The position numbers and the translations under genes are program-made. A DNA stretch of 64,000 nucleotides from Litchfieldia alkalitelluris (GTDB lineage Bacteria; Bacillota; Bacilli; Bacillales; Salisediminibacteriaceae). The first letter of the stretch is position 1. The number at the start of each line of letters is the position of its first letter. The stretch covers positions 2,593,920 to 2,657,919 of the forward strand of contig NZ_KZ119600.1 in NCBI RefSeq assembly GCF_002153425.1, given 5' to 3'. Positions 45,251-54,532 of the stretch are shown piece after piece. The notes beneath the pieces were generated by a model. That model saw only the letters and a program-made list of their open reading frames with translations. It ran no database searches and was not told the DNA's origin.

Positions 45251-46168
45251 GATCGGGTATGAGATTCTACTTTTCCTCATTCTCATACCTGATCGGCCCT
45301 TGATCGGGTATGAGATTCTATATTTCTTCATTCTCATACCTGATCGGCCCTTGATCGGGTATGAGATTCTACTTTTCTTCATTCTCATACCTGATCGGGC
45401 CTTGATCTGGTATGAGATTCCACATTTCTTCATTCTCATACCTGATCGGCCCTTGATCGGGTATGAGATTCTACTTTTCTTCATTCTCATACCTGATCGG
45501 GCCTTGATCTGGTATGAGATTCCATATTTCTTCATTCTCATACCTGATCTGCACTTGATCTGGTATGAGATTCCACTTTTCTTCATTCTCATACCTGATC
45601 GGGCCTTGATCTGGTATGAGATTATACATTTTCTCATTCTCGTACCTGATCGGGCCTTGATCTGGTATGAGATTCCACATTTCTTCATTCTCGTACCTGA
45701 TCGGCCCTTGATCGGGTATGAGATTCTATATTTCTTCATTCTCATACCTGATCGGGCCTTGATCTGGTATGAGATTCTACTTTTCTTCATTCTCATACCT
45801 GATCGCCCCTTGATCGGGTATGAGATTATACATTTTCTCATTCTCGTACCTGATCGAGCCTTGATCGGGTATGAGATTCTATATTTCTTCATTCTCATAC
45901 CTGATCGGGCCTTGATCTGGTATGAGATTCCACTTTTCTTCATTCTCATACCTGATCGGGCCTTGATCGGGTATGAGATTCTACTTTTCTTCATTCTCAT
46001 ACCTGATCGGGCCTTGATCGGGTATGAGATTCGGGTTTTCTTCATTCTCATACCTGATCGGGCCTTGATCGGGTATGAGATTCCACTTTTCTTCATTCTC
46101 ATACCTGATCGCCCCTTGATCTGGTATGAGATTCGGGTTTTCTTCATTCTCATACCTGATCAGCCCTT
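45251..46168. repeat. Array of 18 hairpin-forming 51-bp tandem repeats
   Basis: Eighteen units follow without interruption. Each holds a 14-base inverted repeat, GATC(G/T)GGTATGAGA and TCTCATACCTGATC, around a 16-base centre. The arms are almost invariant, while the centre varies among about seven types (for example TTCTACTTTTC, TTCCACATTTC, TTATACATTTTC, TTCGGGTTTTC). Because 51 is a multiple of three, both strands stay open for over 300 codons, but the frames lack start signals and are not genes. It lies between two minus-strand genes. Confidence 0.92.
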
Positions 46169-46205
46169 GATATCCATAACTCCTTAATTCACCTACTACA
46201 ATTCA

Positions 46206-46568
46206 CTAAATGATAAAAACAACGCTAAAAATCATTAAAAATATAAACGAACTTGCTAATATCCAATATACATTTATTATCAAGAAAGTAACCAATACAC
46301 TATGTTCCTGTGTTTCTTCTGCTACATTGGATGCAACTTTAAGATTAATAGGGATAAAGTACAATGAAAATAAAAATCCCACAGACAGAGTTATGCCAAG
46401 AGTTATAATAAAAGTATTTGAGGTTACTTTTGCGATGGCACTCCCAATAAAGAAAATGGGAATACCCGTCCATATGAAAAAAGTTATTCCTAATAGAACC
46501 AATGCTACAATTACTAACATAAAATTCTTTTTAAGTACTTTTGCATAGTTATATACATAAAAACTCAC
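46206..46568 (-). CDS. Small membrane protein (120 aa)
   Basis: Three to four hydrophobic helices with little else (LVIVALVLLGITFFIW, LGITLSVGFLFSLYFI). The GTG start at 46568 follows AGGTGG. No recognised family. It is just upstream of the 51-bp array on the same strand. Confidence 0.65.
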   Translation of the reverse strand: MSFYVYNYAKVLKKNFMLVIVALVLLGITFFIWTGIPIFFIGSAIAKVTSNTFIITLGITLSVGFLFSLYFIPINLKVASNVAEETQEHSVLVTFLIINVYWILASSFIFLMIFSVVFII

Positions 46569-46792
46569 ACTACCCCACCTAACATCGCATTATTCACTCC
46601 GTTACTGTTAATTAAAGTTTATCATATGATTCCGTATTTTCATTAAACTTCTACGACAATTCTAGGCTACCAACTATCATCAAAAAGGTAGTAATTATAC
46701 TTCGTCCTTGTTAAAATAAACGTTGCATGAAGAAAGTCATATTAAAGTAGATATGAAAGTTATTCAATTTACATAAAAGTTGGTGTGAGACG

Positions 46793-47998
46793 ATGAAAAC
46801 AGAAGATAATAAACAAGAAGAAAAGTATAGTAAAGGATCCTTACTAGAAGTATTTTTAGTGGCTTTCAGGTTAGGATTGACATCCTTTGGAGGCCCCATC
46901 GCCCACTTAGGTTACTTCCATCATGAGTATGTCAGGAAACGAAAATGGCTAGATGAACGTAGCTATGCAGATTTAGTTGCGTTGTGTCAATTTTTACCAG
47001 GACCTGCAAGTAGTCAAGTAGGTATTGGTATTGGTGTTATACGCTCAGGATTATTAGGTGGGATTATGGCTTTTCTAGGCTTTACCCTCCCTTCTGTTTT
47101 GGCATTAACCATTTTTGCCCTATTTGTACAAGGTTTTGACATTAGTAGTGCTGGTTGGATACAAGGACTGAAAATTGTGGCTGTTGCTGTTGTTGCACAC
47201 GCCATTTTAGGTATGGCTTCAAAACTTACACCAGACAATAAAAGAAAAACGATCGCATTATTTGCAGTTATTATTACATTGTTGTGGCAAGCGGTCATAA
47301 CACAGGTCGTTATCATCGTTGCTGCTGGGCTCGTTGGTTTTTGGATATACCGAGAACAAAAAGCACCGGAAATATCACACATTCATGTACCAATAAGTAA
47401 GCGTTTTGCTGTCATTTGTTTATCCATCTTTTTCGGACTCCTTTTCCTGCTTCCTTTTTTAAGGGAATTGACGTCTATTCATTGGATTGCTATGTTTGAC
47501 AGCTTTTACCGAGCAGGATCCCTCGTATTTGGTGGTGGTCATGTTGTTTTACCACTTCTTGAGCGAGAAATCGTTCCAGTTGGTTGGATGACGGAAGAAG
47601 CATTTTTAGCAGGATATGGGGCTACACAAGCCGTACCTGGACCGCTTTTTACTTTCGCAGCATACTTAGGGGCCATCATGAACGGTTGGGGAGGTGCTCT
47701 ACTAGCAACAGTAGCCATTTTCCTCCCAGCCTTCCTTCTTATTCTAGGGACACTACCATTTTGGGGTGCATTAAGAAGTAATCCACATATTCAAGGTGCT
47801 CTATTCGGAGTGAATGCGGCTGTAGTTGGAATTTTAGTTGCAGCACTCTATCATCCGATCTGGACTAGTTCCATATTATCACCTGTTGATTTTGCGTTAG
47901 CGGCTGTATTATTTGGAATGCTTGTGTTTTGGAAGTTACCACCTTGGACAATAGTTTTAGCAGGAGCAATCGGTGGAACCTTGATTAACTTGATATAA
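46793..47998 (+). CDS. chrA: Chromate transporter ChrA family
   Basis: A 401-residue two-domain CHR transporter with duplicated halves. The first has GLTSFGGPIAHLGYF and LPGPASSQVGIGIG. The second repeats VFGGGHVVLPLLEREIV and GYGATQAVPGPLFTFAAYLG. About ten helices are expected. Chromate efflux is the name-giving role; many homologues are untested. The gene stands alone and ends without a clear terminator before the phosphatase gene. Confidence 0.93.
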   Translation: MKTEDNKQEEKYSKGSLLEVFLVAFRLGLTSFGGPIAHLGYFHHEYVRKRKWLDERSYADLVALCQFLPGPASSQVGIGIGVIRSGLLGGIMAFLGFTLPSVLALTIFALFVQGFDISSAGWIQGLKIVAVAVVAHAILGMASKLTPDNKRKTIALFAVIITLLWQAVITQVVIIVAAGLVGFWIYREQKAPEISHIHVPISKRFAVICLSIFFGLLFLLPFLRELTSIHWIAMFDSFYRAGSLVFGGGHVVLPLLEREIVPVGWMTEEAFLAGYGATQAVPGPLFTFAAYLGAIMNGWGGALLATVAIFLPAFLLILGTLPFWGALRSNPHIQGALFGVNAAVVGILVAALYHPIWTSSILSPVDFALAAVLFGMLVFWKLPPWTIVLAGAIGGTLINLI

Positions 47999-48037
47999 TT
48001 TTACGTCTGTCAGAGTGTTCTGTTTCATCTATACAGT

Positions 48038-48067
48038 TTGTACCTACTTGGTATCTTTGTATATAAA
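48038..48067 (+). promoter_or_regulatory. Possible promoter of the phosphatase gene
   Basis: TTGTAC, an 18-base spacer and TATAAA stand 31 bases before the GTG start. The match is moderate. Confidence 0.45.
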
Positions 48068-48097
48068 ATATAATCACAATATTAAGGGCGTGTTCAA

Positions 48098-48532
48098 GTG
48101 GAAAATAAACAATATCATCATCTATTAGAGCGCATGTTCATTGGTGCTGCCGAAGATGCTATGTCTATGGTATCTGAGGAAAAAGCAAATGTAATCGTTG
48201 ACCTACGAAGCGAAGCAGAAAGTTGTTCCGTATCTGATCCAGAAGTCCAGTGTATTCGTGTTCCCATAACAGATGCCATTTCTGGTCAAAAAGAGGAACT
48301 TAAGCGAGCAATTGATACTGTTGTAGAAGCCTTTCATGCTGGAAAAGTAGTAGGATTTCACTGAGGTGGGGGAAAAAGCCGCGCAGGTAGCGTGGCAATA
48401 GGTGTACTTCTAACACTAGGAATATGTAATACTGTTGATAAGGGAGAACAATATATTCAGCAAATTCGACCACAAGTAAAGGTCCACCCCCTTTTAAAAG
48501 AGGAGCTTAGGAAGATATTCCCTTATTCCTAA
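48098..48532 (+). CDS. Tyrosine/dual-specificity phosphatase with UGA at the catalytic cysteine (candidate selenoprotein)
   Basis: The frame starts at GTG 48098 and reads as a bacterial dual-specificity phosphatase: MFIGAAEDA, VIVDLRSEAE and then KVVGFH. The next codon is TGA (48362-48364), residue 89. The frame continues unbroken for 55 further codons as GGGKSRAGSVAIGVLLTLG to TAA at 48530-48532. The motif is thus H-[UGA]-GGGKS-R-A, a perfect HCX5R signature with UGA in place of cysteine. A SECIS-like hairpin follows at 13 nt. Read through with selenocysteine it gives 144 residues. A TGC/TGT-to-TGA nonsense mutation is the alternative. Relatives known to me have ordinary Cys here. Confidence 0.75.
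48378..48396 (+). promoter_or_regulatory. SECIS-like stem-loop
   Basis: GCCGCGC and GCGTGGC form seven pairs, one of them G-U, closing the five-base loop AGGTA. The stem begins 13 nt after the UGA and the loop GG lies 21-22 nt after it. Bacterial SECIS elements need an apical loop with G in the first two positions 16-37 nt after UGA; E. coli fdhF has loop AGGUCU at a similar distance. The stem is far richer in GC than the surrounding gene. Confidence 0.7.
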
Positions 48533-48560
48533 TATGAATGGTTGATAACTTAACATTTAG

Positions 48561-48600
48561 GGACCCAAGTGTCTTCCCTATACTTGGGTCCTTCTTTTAA
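48561..48600 (+). terminator. Rho-independent terminator
   Basis: GGACCCAAGT pairs with ACTTGGGTCC and is followed by TTCTTTT. It ends the phosphatase transcript 30 bases past the TAA, which shows that the natural 3' end of the unit lies beyond the region after the UGA. Confidence 0.8.
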
Positions 48601-48637
48601 TAACTTTCGGTAAAAAATAGAAACATAGATAACAAAT

Positions 48638-49000
48638 CTAAAGCTCTTTAATGATCTCTACTCTATTACCAAATGGATCCCTAAACTCAAATCTTTCAAA
48701 ATTAGGGATTGGGACAGAATCTATTATTTCTATGCCATTTTCCTCTAGCTTGTTCCTCCAATATGAAACGTCTTCTACTTGGTATGCTAAATGTGCTTTT
48801 GTTTGAAGACGGTCAAATCCTGCTTCTGTTCCTACATGAACTGATATGTCACCAACTTGTAACCAAAATCCTCCTCTTCCTTTAAGAGAGTCAGGTTTTT
48901 CTATCTCAGGTAAACCTAAAACATTACAATAAAAATCTTTCCCTTCCGCCTCAGTACCCTTTGGTATTGTTATTTGTGCATGGTGAAGTCCAATAATCAT
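48638..49000 (-). CDS. VOC-family glyoxalase-like protein
   Basis: A 120-residue single vicinal-oxygen-chelate domain: HHAQITIPKGTE, DFYCNVLGLPEIEKP, GFWLQVGDISVHVGTEA and FEFRDPFGNRVEIIK. The metal-site histidine and glutamate positions are retained. Substrate is unknown. The start follows AGGAGA. Confidence 0.87.
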   Translation of the reverse strand: MIIGLHHAQITIPKGTEAEGKDFYCNVLGLPEIEKPDSLKGRGGFWLQVGDISVHVGTEAGFDRLQTKAHLAYQVEDVSYWRNKLEENGIEIIDSVPIPNFERFEFRDPFGNRVEIIKEL

Positions 49001-49053
49001 AAAAAATCATCTCCTATATACGTAATATCATTTTTTCCACATAAATTGTACCT

Positions 49054-50115
49054 TTATTTTACTTGATTAATTTCGGCCACAAGGGTTTGTAATGCTTCCC
49101 CTTTTTGCGACTCTTTCATTCTTTGTATAAATTCATACTTGTTTTTATAGATCGTGTTAACGTATTCCATCAAGGAATGGCGATTAAGTTTATCTTCTTC
49201 CAAAGTAAGAGAATATCCTTTTTCTTCAAATGCCTTAGCATTCAAGATCTGATCTCCCCTACTTTGATTTAGTCCTAGTGGAATAATGATCATTGGTATC
49301 TTTAAGGCTAGAAACTCAAATATGGAGTTAGAGCCACCCCTTGTTATGACGATATCCGTCGCAGCTAGTATATCTGGTAGCTCATCATGAACATATTCAT
49401 ACTGTCTATACCTCGGATGATTAGACAACTTATCATCAATGTTATTTCTACCACACAAATGTACCACTTGATAATCCATAGTTAAGACGTTCAGAGATTG
49501 ACGGACTACTTCATTAATTTTTTTTGCACCTAGACTCCCACCCATGATCGTCAGGATTGGTGTATTACTGTCATATTTAAGAAACTCCCTTCCAAAATCA
49601 GGAGAACCATTAAATATCTCTCCCCTAATTGGGGAACCAATCACTTTCGTTTTATGCTTCGGGAAAAAATTAGTCGTTTCTTCAAAAGAGGTATATATTT
49701 TCGATGAAAATCTTTGGGAAATTTTATTTGCTAGTCCTGGTGTCATATCACTTTCATGCATGTAGATAGGTATATTTAAAGATTTTGCAGCTAAAATAAC
49801 AGGAACGGAAACAAATCCACCTTTAGAAAAAACGAGACTAGGCTTTATCTCTTTTAAAATACGCCTTGCTTCAAAGCAACCTTTTATCACTCTGAACATA
49901 TCCCATACATTGTTTATATCAATATATCGTCTTAGTTTTCCACTACTTATCCCATAATAAGGAATGCTAATTTTCTCGATTAACTCTTTTTCGATCCCAC
50001 TTTTTGAGCCGATATAATAGATTTTCCATTCATCTAGTTCATTCATCAGTGCAATGTTGGGTGTTACATGCCCAGCAGAGCCACCACCTGTAAATACAAT
50101 TCCCTTTCTTGTCAT
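49054..50115 (-). CDS. murG: MurG-type N-acetylglucosaminyltransferase
   Basis: The ATG at 50115 has AAGGAGG five bases upstream. The product of 353 residues transfers GlcNAc to lipid I in peptidoglycan synthesis in this family. Motifs: FTGGGSAGHVTPNIAL near the start, IYMHESDMTPG, MGGSLGAKKINEVV and the UDP-binding TRGGSNSIFEFLALKIP. It stands apart from any division cluster, which suggests a second murG copy as found in some bacilli. Confidence 0.9.
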   Translation of the reverse strand: MTRKGIVFTGGGSAGHVTPNIALMNELDEWKIYYIGSKSGIEKELIEKISIPYYGISSGKLRRYIDINNVWDMFRVIKGCFEARRILKEIKPSLVFSKGGFVSVPVILAAKSLNIPIYMHESDMTPGLANKISQRFSSKIYTSFEETTNFFPKHKTKVIGSPIRGEIFNGSPDFGREFLKYDSNTPILTIMGGSLGAKKINEVVRQSLNVLTMDYQVVHLCGRNNIDDKLSNHPRYRQYEYVHDELPDILAATDIVITRGGSNSIFEFLALKIPMIIIPLGLNQSRGDQILNAKAFEEKGYSLTLEEDKLNRHSLMEYVNTIYKNKYEFIQRMKESQKGEALQTLVAEINQVK

Positions 50116-50185
50116 ACTTTCCTCCTTGTACATCAACAATATGTTTATTCAATAGAATCAGGTTAAGCATGCACGTCAACACTTT

Positions 50186-50626
50186 CTAACTATCCGTTTC
50201 CTCGTCTAAAAACACATATATGTATTGGTCGATGTCGATAAAATTATCTATACTAATTGCAAATTTCATTACATCTATTGGTATGACATAGGAAGGAGAA
50301 TCTTCATTAACTACATGTGTAACTACTCGCAAAGCAGTTTCGATTCCAAGTTCTCTTTTTAACTCATTAATAACCTCAACTTTATCTCTAAACGTATCAA
50401 CAATCTTCCCAATAACCATTTCAAAATCCCATGTTTCAATAAGACCTGTACTATATCTCCATTCTGTCGTAACATATTGCCTCTTTTGGTTTGCCCAATC
50501 TCCTATTTTTTCAAGATTCGTTGGTGTTACTCCCAATCTGCCCGTTACTGTTTCTAGTGGAAAATCCCAGTGTGGTTCATTTTTGAAAAAGCATAAATAT
50601 GCTTCAATGGTTGTTTCCTTGTACAA
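50186..50626 (-). CDS. DUF4279 protein
   Basis: The TTG at 50626 has GGAGGGG six bases upstream. The sequence WDFPLETVTGRLGVTPTNLEKIGDW with WRYSTGLIETWDFE fits the DUF4279 pattern. Function unknown; such genes often occur among immunity-like clusters. Confidence 0.78.
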   Translation of the reverse strand: MYKETTIEAYLCFFKNEPHWDFPLETVTGRLGVTPTNLEKIGDWANQKRQYVTTEWRYSTGLIETWDFEMVIGKIVDTFRDKVEVINELKRELGIETALRVVTHVVNEDSPSYVIPIDVMKFAISIDNFIDIDQYIYVFLDEETDS

Positions 50627-50742
50627 AAAAATCCCCTCCAATCTAGATGGTTGAATGCGTATTCGTTTACTTTACGTGGAAATGGCTCACCCAACAAGAT
50701 GAAAGCAAGTGTGCTACGGGGCTTTAACTATTGAAAACAACC

Positions 50743-51051
50743 TTATATTTTAACATCATGTTCATAACCTGTGATAAATAAATATAATCCGTATATCGCT
50801 AATCCAAGTCCGACATAAAACGTCCAAGGATTATCTTCTCTGACCTTATCGAATGTTCTTATTGTTAATAGTCCAAAAAGAATAGTTACGATAGGTATGA
50901 TGACAAACCGTGGACCGAATAGAAACGATGTGAGCCCCATCAGCATCACTATTAGTCCATAGGGATTCTGTTTTTTGATCTTGTTCAATTCTTCTTTTTC
51001 CTCAATGGACAAATCGTCTAACCCATTCTTCCACTTAGCCCTGTTACTCAA
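50743..51051 (-). CDS. Small membrane protein (102 aa)
   Basis: An acidic/basic N-terminal part (SIEEKEELNKIKKQNPYG) and three helices. The start appears to be TTG at 51051 with a weak site. It is near similar small membrane genes at 51644 and 52210, a run without named functions. Confidence 0.68.
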   Translation of the reverse strand: MSNRAKWKNGLDDLSIEEKEELNKIKKQNPYGLIVMLMGLTSFLFGPRFVIIPIVTILFGLLTIRTFDKVREDNPWTFYVGLGLAIYGLYLFITGYEHDVKI

Positions 51052-51093
51052 TATAATCCAACCTTCCTAAGAATAATGGTAGGTGATTCAAAA

Positions 51094-51558
51094 TTAATTA
51101 GGGTAATAAACCATAGGTTCTGTACAATGAACGTAACCATTTTTCCTATAATAATTTTCCGCATCTTCACTTGGCCATACAATAACGAATTCGTATTCAT
51201 TCACTTTTATCCATGAGTTGATTGAGCTCAATAATTCACTCCCAACCCCAGCATTTCTAGACTCTGGTTTCGTATAAACGTTAGTCATGTATGCGAATGG
51301 TTTCGTAATTCTACCAGGTCTCGGAACCTTATGTATTAATTCAACATATATATGTGAGGAGATTTCCCCCGTTTCATCCTCTGCAATCCAAATAAACCAC
51401 TCACTACTATTTAGTGCTTTCTGTAAAAATATATAACATTCCGTTGCAAATTTTTCATAATCTTCTCCTTCTTTGCTTACGTCGAACTCTATTGTGTTAT
51501 CCCACCTCATTTTGATTAACTGCTCAATGTCTTTTTCTTCAGCTAGTCGAATATTCAA
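51094..51558 (-). CDS. GNAT-family N-acetyltransferase (154 aa)
   Basis: The TTG at 51558 has GGGGGTG six bases upstream. The acetyl-CoA motif is PESRNAGVGSELLSSIN, and the family ending AENYYRKNGYVHCTEPMVYY is present. Substrate unknown. Confidence 0.85.
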   Translation of the reverse strand: MNIRLAEEKDIEQLIKMRWDNTIEFDVSKEGEDYEKFATECYIFLQKALNSSEWFIWIAEDETGEISSHIYVELIHKVPRPGRITKPFAYMTNVYTKPESRNAGVGSELLSSINSWIKVNEYEFVIVWPSEDAENYYRKNGYVHCTEPMVYYPN

Positions 51559-51643
51559 TATATACACCCCCACTATTCTCTGTTTGTCATCTCATTTTTT
51601 TCCAGAATAACCATAAAAAGAACCGTTCGTAATTTATATGAAA

Positions 51644-52120
51644 CTATCGAAAAGGCCTATAGAAATCTTCTTCTAGCTGATATACATCTCCATTAGACGG
51701 GTTTATCATGTAATATAAATCATCTCCTGAAGCCTGAACCTCATAATGATAGTAAAAGTTTTCTAACAGCCAAGAAGAATTATCAGTCGTTTGTATCGTT
51801 TTGAACTCCGTTGAAATAAAGGATACTTCATCATGGGTGATTTCATTTTGGAGAATTTCTTTTCCACCTTCATAGGTTGTTGTCGGTAAAGCGATGATGA
51901 AAACAATTGGCATGATAATTAATAATGCAATATTTGCTATAAAATCCTTACCTTTGCCCGATTGCTGCACGCCCAAAAAGAGTATAAATTGTAAAATGAT
52001 CGTTAAATCAAAAATCCATGTTTTTATCACACCGTAGAAAAGCATGTTTATTATATGTATTGCTAACAGTTCGATTGCAAAAATGCCAACCAATAATCCT
52101 GCTAAACCTTTGTTACTCAT
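51644..52120 (-). CDS. Membrane protein with a C-terminal extracellular tail
   Basis: Three hydrophobic helices (residues 5-85) are followed by about 70 residues outside, containing WLLENFYYHYEVQASGDDLYYMINPSNGDVYQL. The start follows GGGGGG by eight bases. Family not recognised. Confidence 0.7.
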   Translation of the reverse strand: MSNKGLAGLLVGIFAIELLAIHIINMLFYGVIKTWIFDLTIILQFILFLGVQQSGKGKDFIANIALLIIMPIVFIIALPTTTYEGGKEILQNEITHDEVSFISTEFKTIQTTDNSSWLLENFYYHYEVQASGDDLYYMINPSNGDVYQLEEDFYRPFR

Positions 52121-52209
52121 ATCTTATACCCCCCACAATTATTTTCTGTTCTCTTATTCTATAAAATATAAATTACGATAAACATTACTATATATTTGAT
52201 CCAAACTCC

Positions 52210-52554
52210 TTAGTTTATAAGGGTTAATAATAAGGGAAATATACCTATAATGATAAAACTTGAGAGGAGAACTCGCTGCAACAAGGATTTGTTTTCATTT
52301 TTAATACTATCTTTCTTTATTTCCAACCATAAAACAAAGATCAAAGCTGCTACAACTCCAAAGGTACTCGCTTCAATATCAAGTCTGCTATATATGTAAG
52401 ACAACGTACTGCTTACTAATACCCCTATAATGAGGAGGAGGACAAATCTAACAATCTTATTTGGTATTAATGACTCTGATAAAAATTTTCTGCTAAAAAG
52501 ATAAATAATCCAAGCTGATACAAACAGAATAATTATAAATGCAATAACGTACAT
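52210..52554 (-). CDS. Small membrane protein (114 aa)
   Basis: The ATG at 52554 (MYVIAFIIILF) has AAGGAGG five bases upstream; longer frames put this site inside the gene. Four helices are predicted. No family recognised. Confidence 0.7.
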   Translation of the reverse strand: MYVIAFIIILFVSAWIIYLFSRKFLSESLIPNKIVRFVLLLIIGVLVSSTLSYIYSRLDIEASTFGVVAALIFVLWLEIKKDSIKNENKSLLQRVLLSSFIIIGIFPLLLTLIN

Positions 52555-52612
52555 AAAAGCCTCCTTTCGTTTCATATTAACATTAATTCTCTGAACTTTG
52601 GAATAATTCCCC

Positions 52613-52649
52613 AAAAAAGCGTTTCTGTTTTTTCACAGAAACGCTTTTT
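52613..52649 (-). terminator. Bidirectional terminator
   Basis: AAAAAAGCGTTTCTGT pairs with ACAGAAACGCTTTTT around six T bases. It ends the FAD dehydrogenase transcript and isolates the next gene. Confidence 0.85.
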
Positions 52650-52709
52650 CGCATCTTGAAGATATTGACTTATTTTTAAATTTTTATATATAGGGTCTTT
52701 CCGTTTCTC

Positions 52710-54365
52710 TTACTTCATTTCTTCGGCAATTGCACGCCCAGCTACTCTTCCTGTAAAAAGACAACCTCCCAAAAACGTCCCTTCTAATGAACGGTATCCA
52801 TGTACACCGCCTCCACCAAATCCGGAAACTTCTCCAGCTGCGTATAATCCTGGAACTGGCTTTCCTGTTTCATTCAAAACTCTCCCTGATAAATCTGTTT
52901 GTAATCCCCCCAATGTTTTCCGACTCAAAATATTGAGGCGAACTGCAATGAGAGGACCATTCTTTGGATCGAGTATTTTGTGAGGGGAGGCCACGCGTAC
53001 AATTTTATCTCCACGATAATATCTTGCACCTCGCATCGCTGTAATCTGGAGATCCTTCGTAAACTTATTATCTATTTCCCGATCTCTCGCAATGATTTGT
53101 CTTTCTATATCAGCTAAATCCAACAGGTTTTCTCCAGATAGTTGATTCATTCCCGCAACAAGGTCAGCCAAATTATCACTAACTACAAAATCTTCTCCTT
53201 TTTCCATGAAAGCTTTGACTGGAGCAGGCGCACCTTTTAATGCCCTTCCTAGTACTTTACGAATACTTTTCCCCGTTAAATCGGGATTTTGTTCTGAACC
53301 AGAAAGGGCAAATTCCTTTTCTATAATTTTTTGTGAGAGAATAAACCAAGAATAGTCATACCCTGTCTTTTTGATAGCATCTAGAGTAGCTAGCGTATCA
53401 AAGCCAGGATAGTTCGGGGCTTGAAAACGCTTACCTTTGGCATCTAACCAAATAGACGAAGGTCCAGGTAGAATACGAATACCATGATTTTTCCATATAG
53501 GTGCCCAGTTTTTAATGCCTTCCGTGTAATGCCACATCCGATCGCGATTCACAATTCTGCCTCCTGCTTTTTCAGTAATTGCAAGCATCCGCCCATCAAC
53601 ATGTTCAGGAACACCTGAAATCATTTGTTTTGGTGGGGCGCCAAGTCTGCTTGGCCAATTCTTTCGTATCAAATCAAAATTCGCTCCAATTCCACCACTT
53701 GAAACTAATACTTTTTGTGCACGATATTCAAAATCACCAATTACCTCTTTACTACTCCCCTCTCCACGAGCAGCATCACTTGGAACAAGCACAGCCCCAC
53801 TTGCACCGACAACAGCTCCATTACTTGTAATTAATTGATTCACGCGATGGCGCGGAAGAAATTTCACTACCCCATTTTTCATATGCTCACGTACACGTCG
53901 TTCAAATGGTGCTACAATTCCTGGTCCCGTCCCCCATACAATATGAAATCGTGGCACGGAGTTTCCTGGGCCATCAGCTAGGTGACCACCTCGTTCTGCC
54001 CAACCAACAACTGGAAAAATACGTACCCCCATATCATACAACCAAGAACGTTTCTCTTCTGCAGCAAACTCTACGTAAGCTTCCGCCCATTTACGCCCCC
54101 AATAATCTTCGTCATTCTCCCTATCAAAACCAGCAGTCCCAAGCCAATCCTGCCACGCCAAGTCTTTAGAATCCTTAATCCCCATTCTTCGCTGTTCAGG
54201 TGAATCAATAAGGAATAGCCCACCAAAGGACCACCAAGCCTGTCCCCCCATTGAAGCTTCTGGTTCTTGGTCTAACAATAATACTTTTTTTCCCGCGTCC
54301 CCCAATTCTGCTGTAGCTACCAACCCAGCTAATCCAGCTCCTACTACAATAACATCATATTCCAT
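52710..54365 (-). CDS. FAD-binding dehydrogenase (KstD/fumarate reductase-like)
   Basis: A 551-residue flavoprotein of the COG3573 type. The N-terminal dinucleotide-binding motif VVGAGLAGLVATAELGDAG, the conserved SMGGQAWWSFGGLFLID and the C-terminal GLYAAGEVSGFGGGGVHGYRSLEG that closes the FAD site are all visible. Relatives are annotated as 3-ketosteroid dehydrogenase-like, but the steroid-specific residues cannot be judged. It stands alone. Confidence 0.88.
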   Translation of the reverse strand: MEYDVIVVGAGLAGLVATAELGDAGKKVLLLDQEPEASMGGQAWWSFGGLFLIDSPEQRRMGIKDSKDLAWQDWLGTAGFDRENDEDYWGRKWAEAYVEFAAEEKRSWLYDMGVRIFPVVGWAERGGHLADGPGNSVPRFHIVWGTGPGIVAPFERRVREHMKNGVVKFLPRHRVNQLITSNGAVVGASGAVLVPSDAARGEGSSKEVIGDFEYRAQKVLVSSGGIGANFDLIRKNWPSRLGAPPKQMISGVPEHVDGRMLAITEKAGGRIVNRDRMWHYTEGIKNWAPIWKNHGIRILPGPSSIWLDAKGKRFQAPNYPGFDTLATLDAIKKTGYDYSWFILSQKIIEKEFALSGSEQNPDLTGKSIRKVLGRALKGAPAPVKAFMEKGEDFVVSDNLADLVAGMNQLSGENLLDLADIERQIIARDREIDNKFTKDLQITAMRGARYYRGDKIVRVASPHKILDPKNGPLIAVRLNILSRKTLGGLQTDLSGRVLNETGKPVPGLYAAGEVSGFGGGGVHGYRSLEGTFLGGCLFTGRVAGRAIAEEMK

Positions 54366-54532
54366 GTAACTGATTCCCCCATACTTTATATTTACTTAAT
54401 ATTCTGATATTCAAAAGCGGATTATGTCTTAAGTATTAGTCCATCTATGCCGCATTATGAAAGACTTTTAATCTATTGATATGAAGATTCTTCATTTTAA
54501 CTTACAAAGCCCTTTTCTAAAATACAATCCTT

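Noticed and set aside
45251-46168. CRISPR array
   Set aside because: The units are full 51-bp tandem copies without unique spacers, the variable part is a short hairpin loop, and no cas genes are near.
45218-46187. Open frames of more than 300 codons on both strands
   Set aside because: They arise because the tandem unit is 51 bp, a multiple of three; they have 17-residue repeats, no ribosome binding site and exist on both strands alike.
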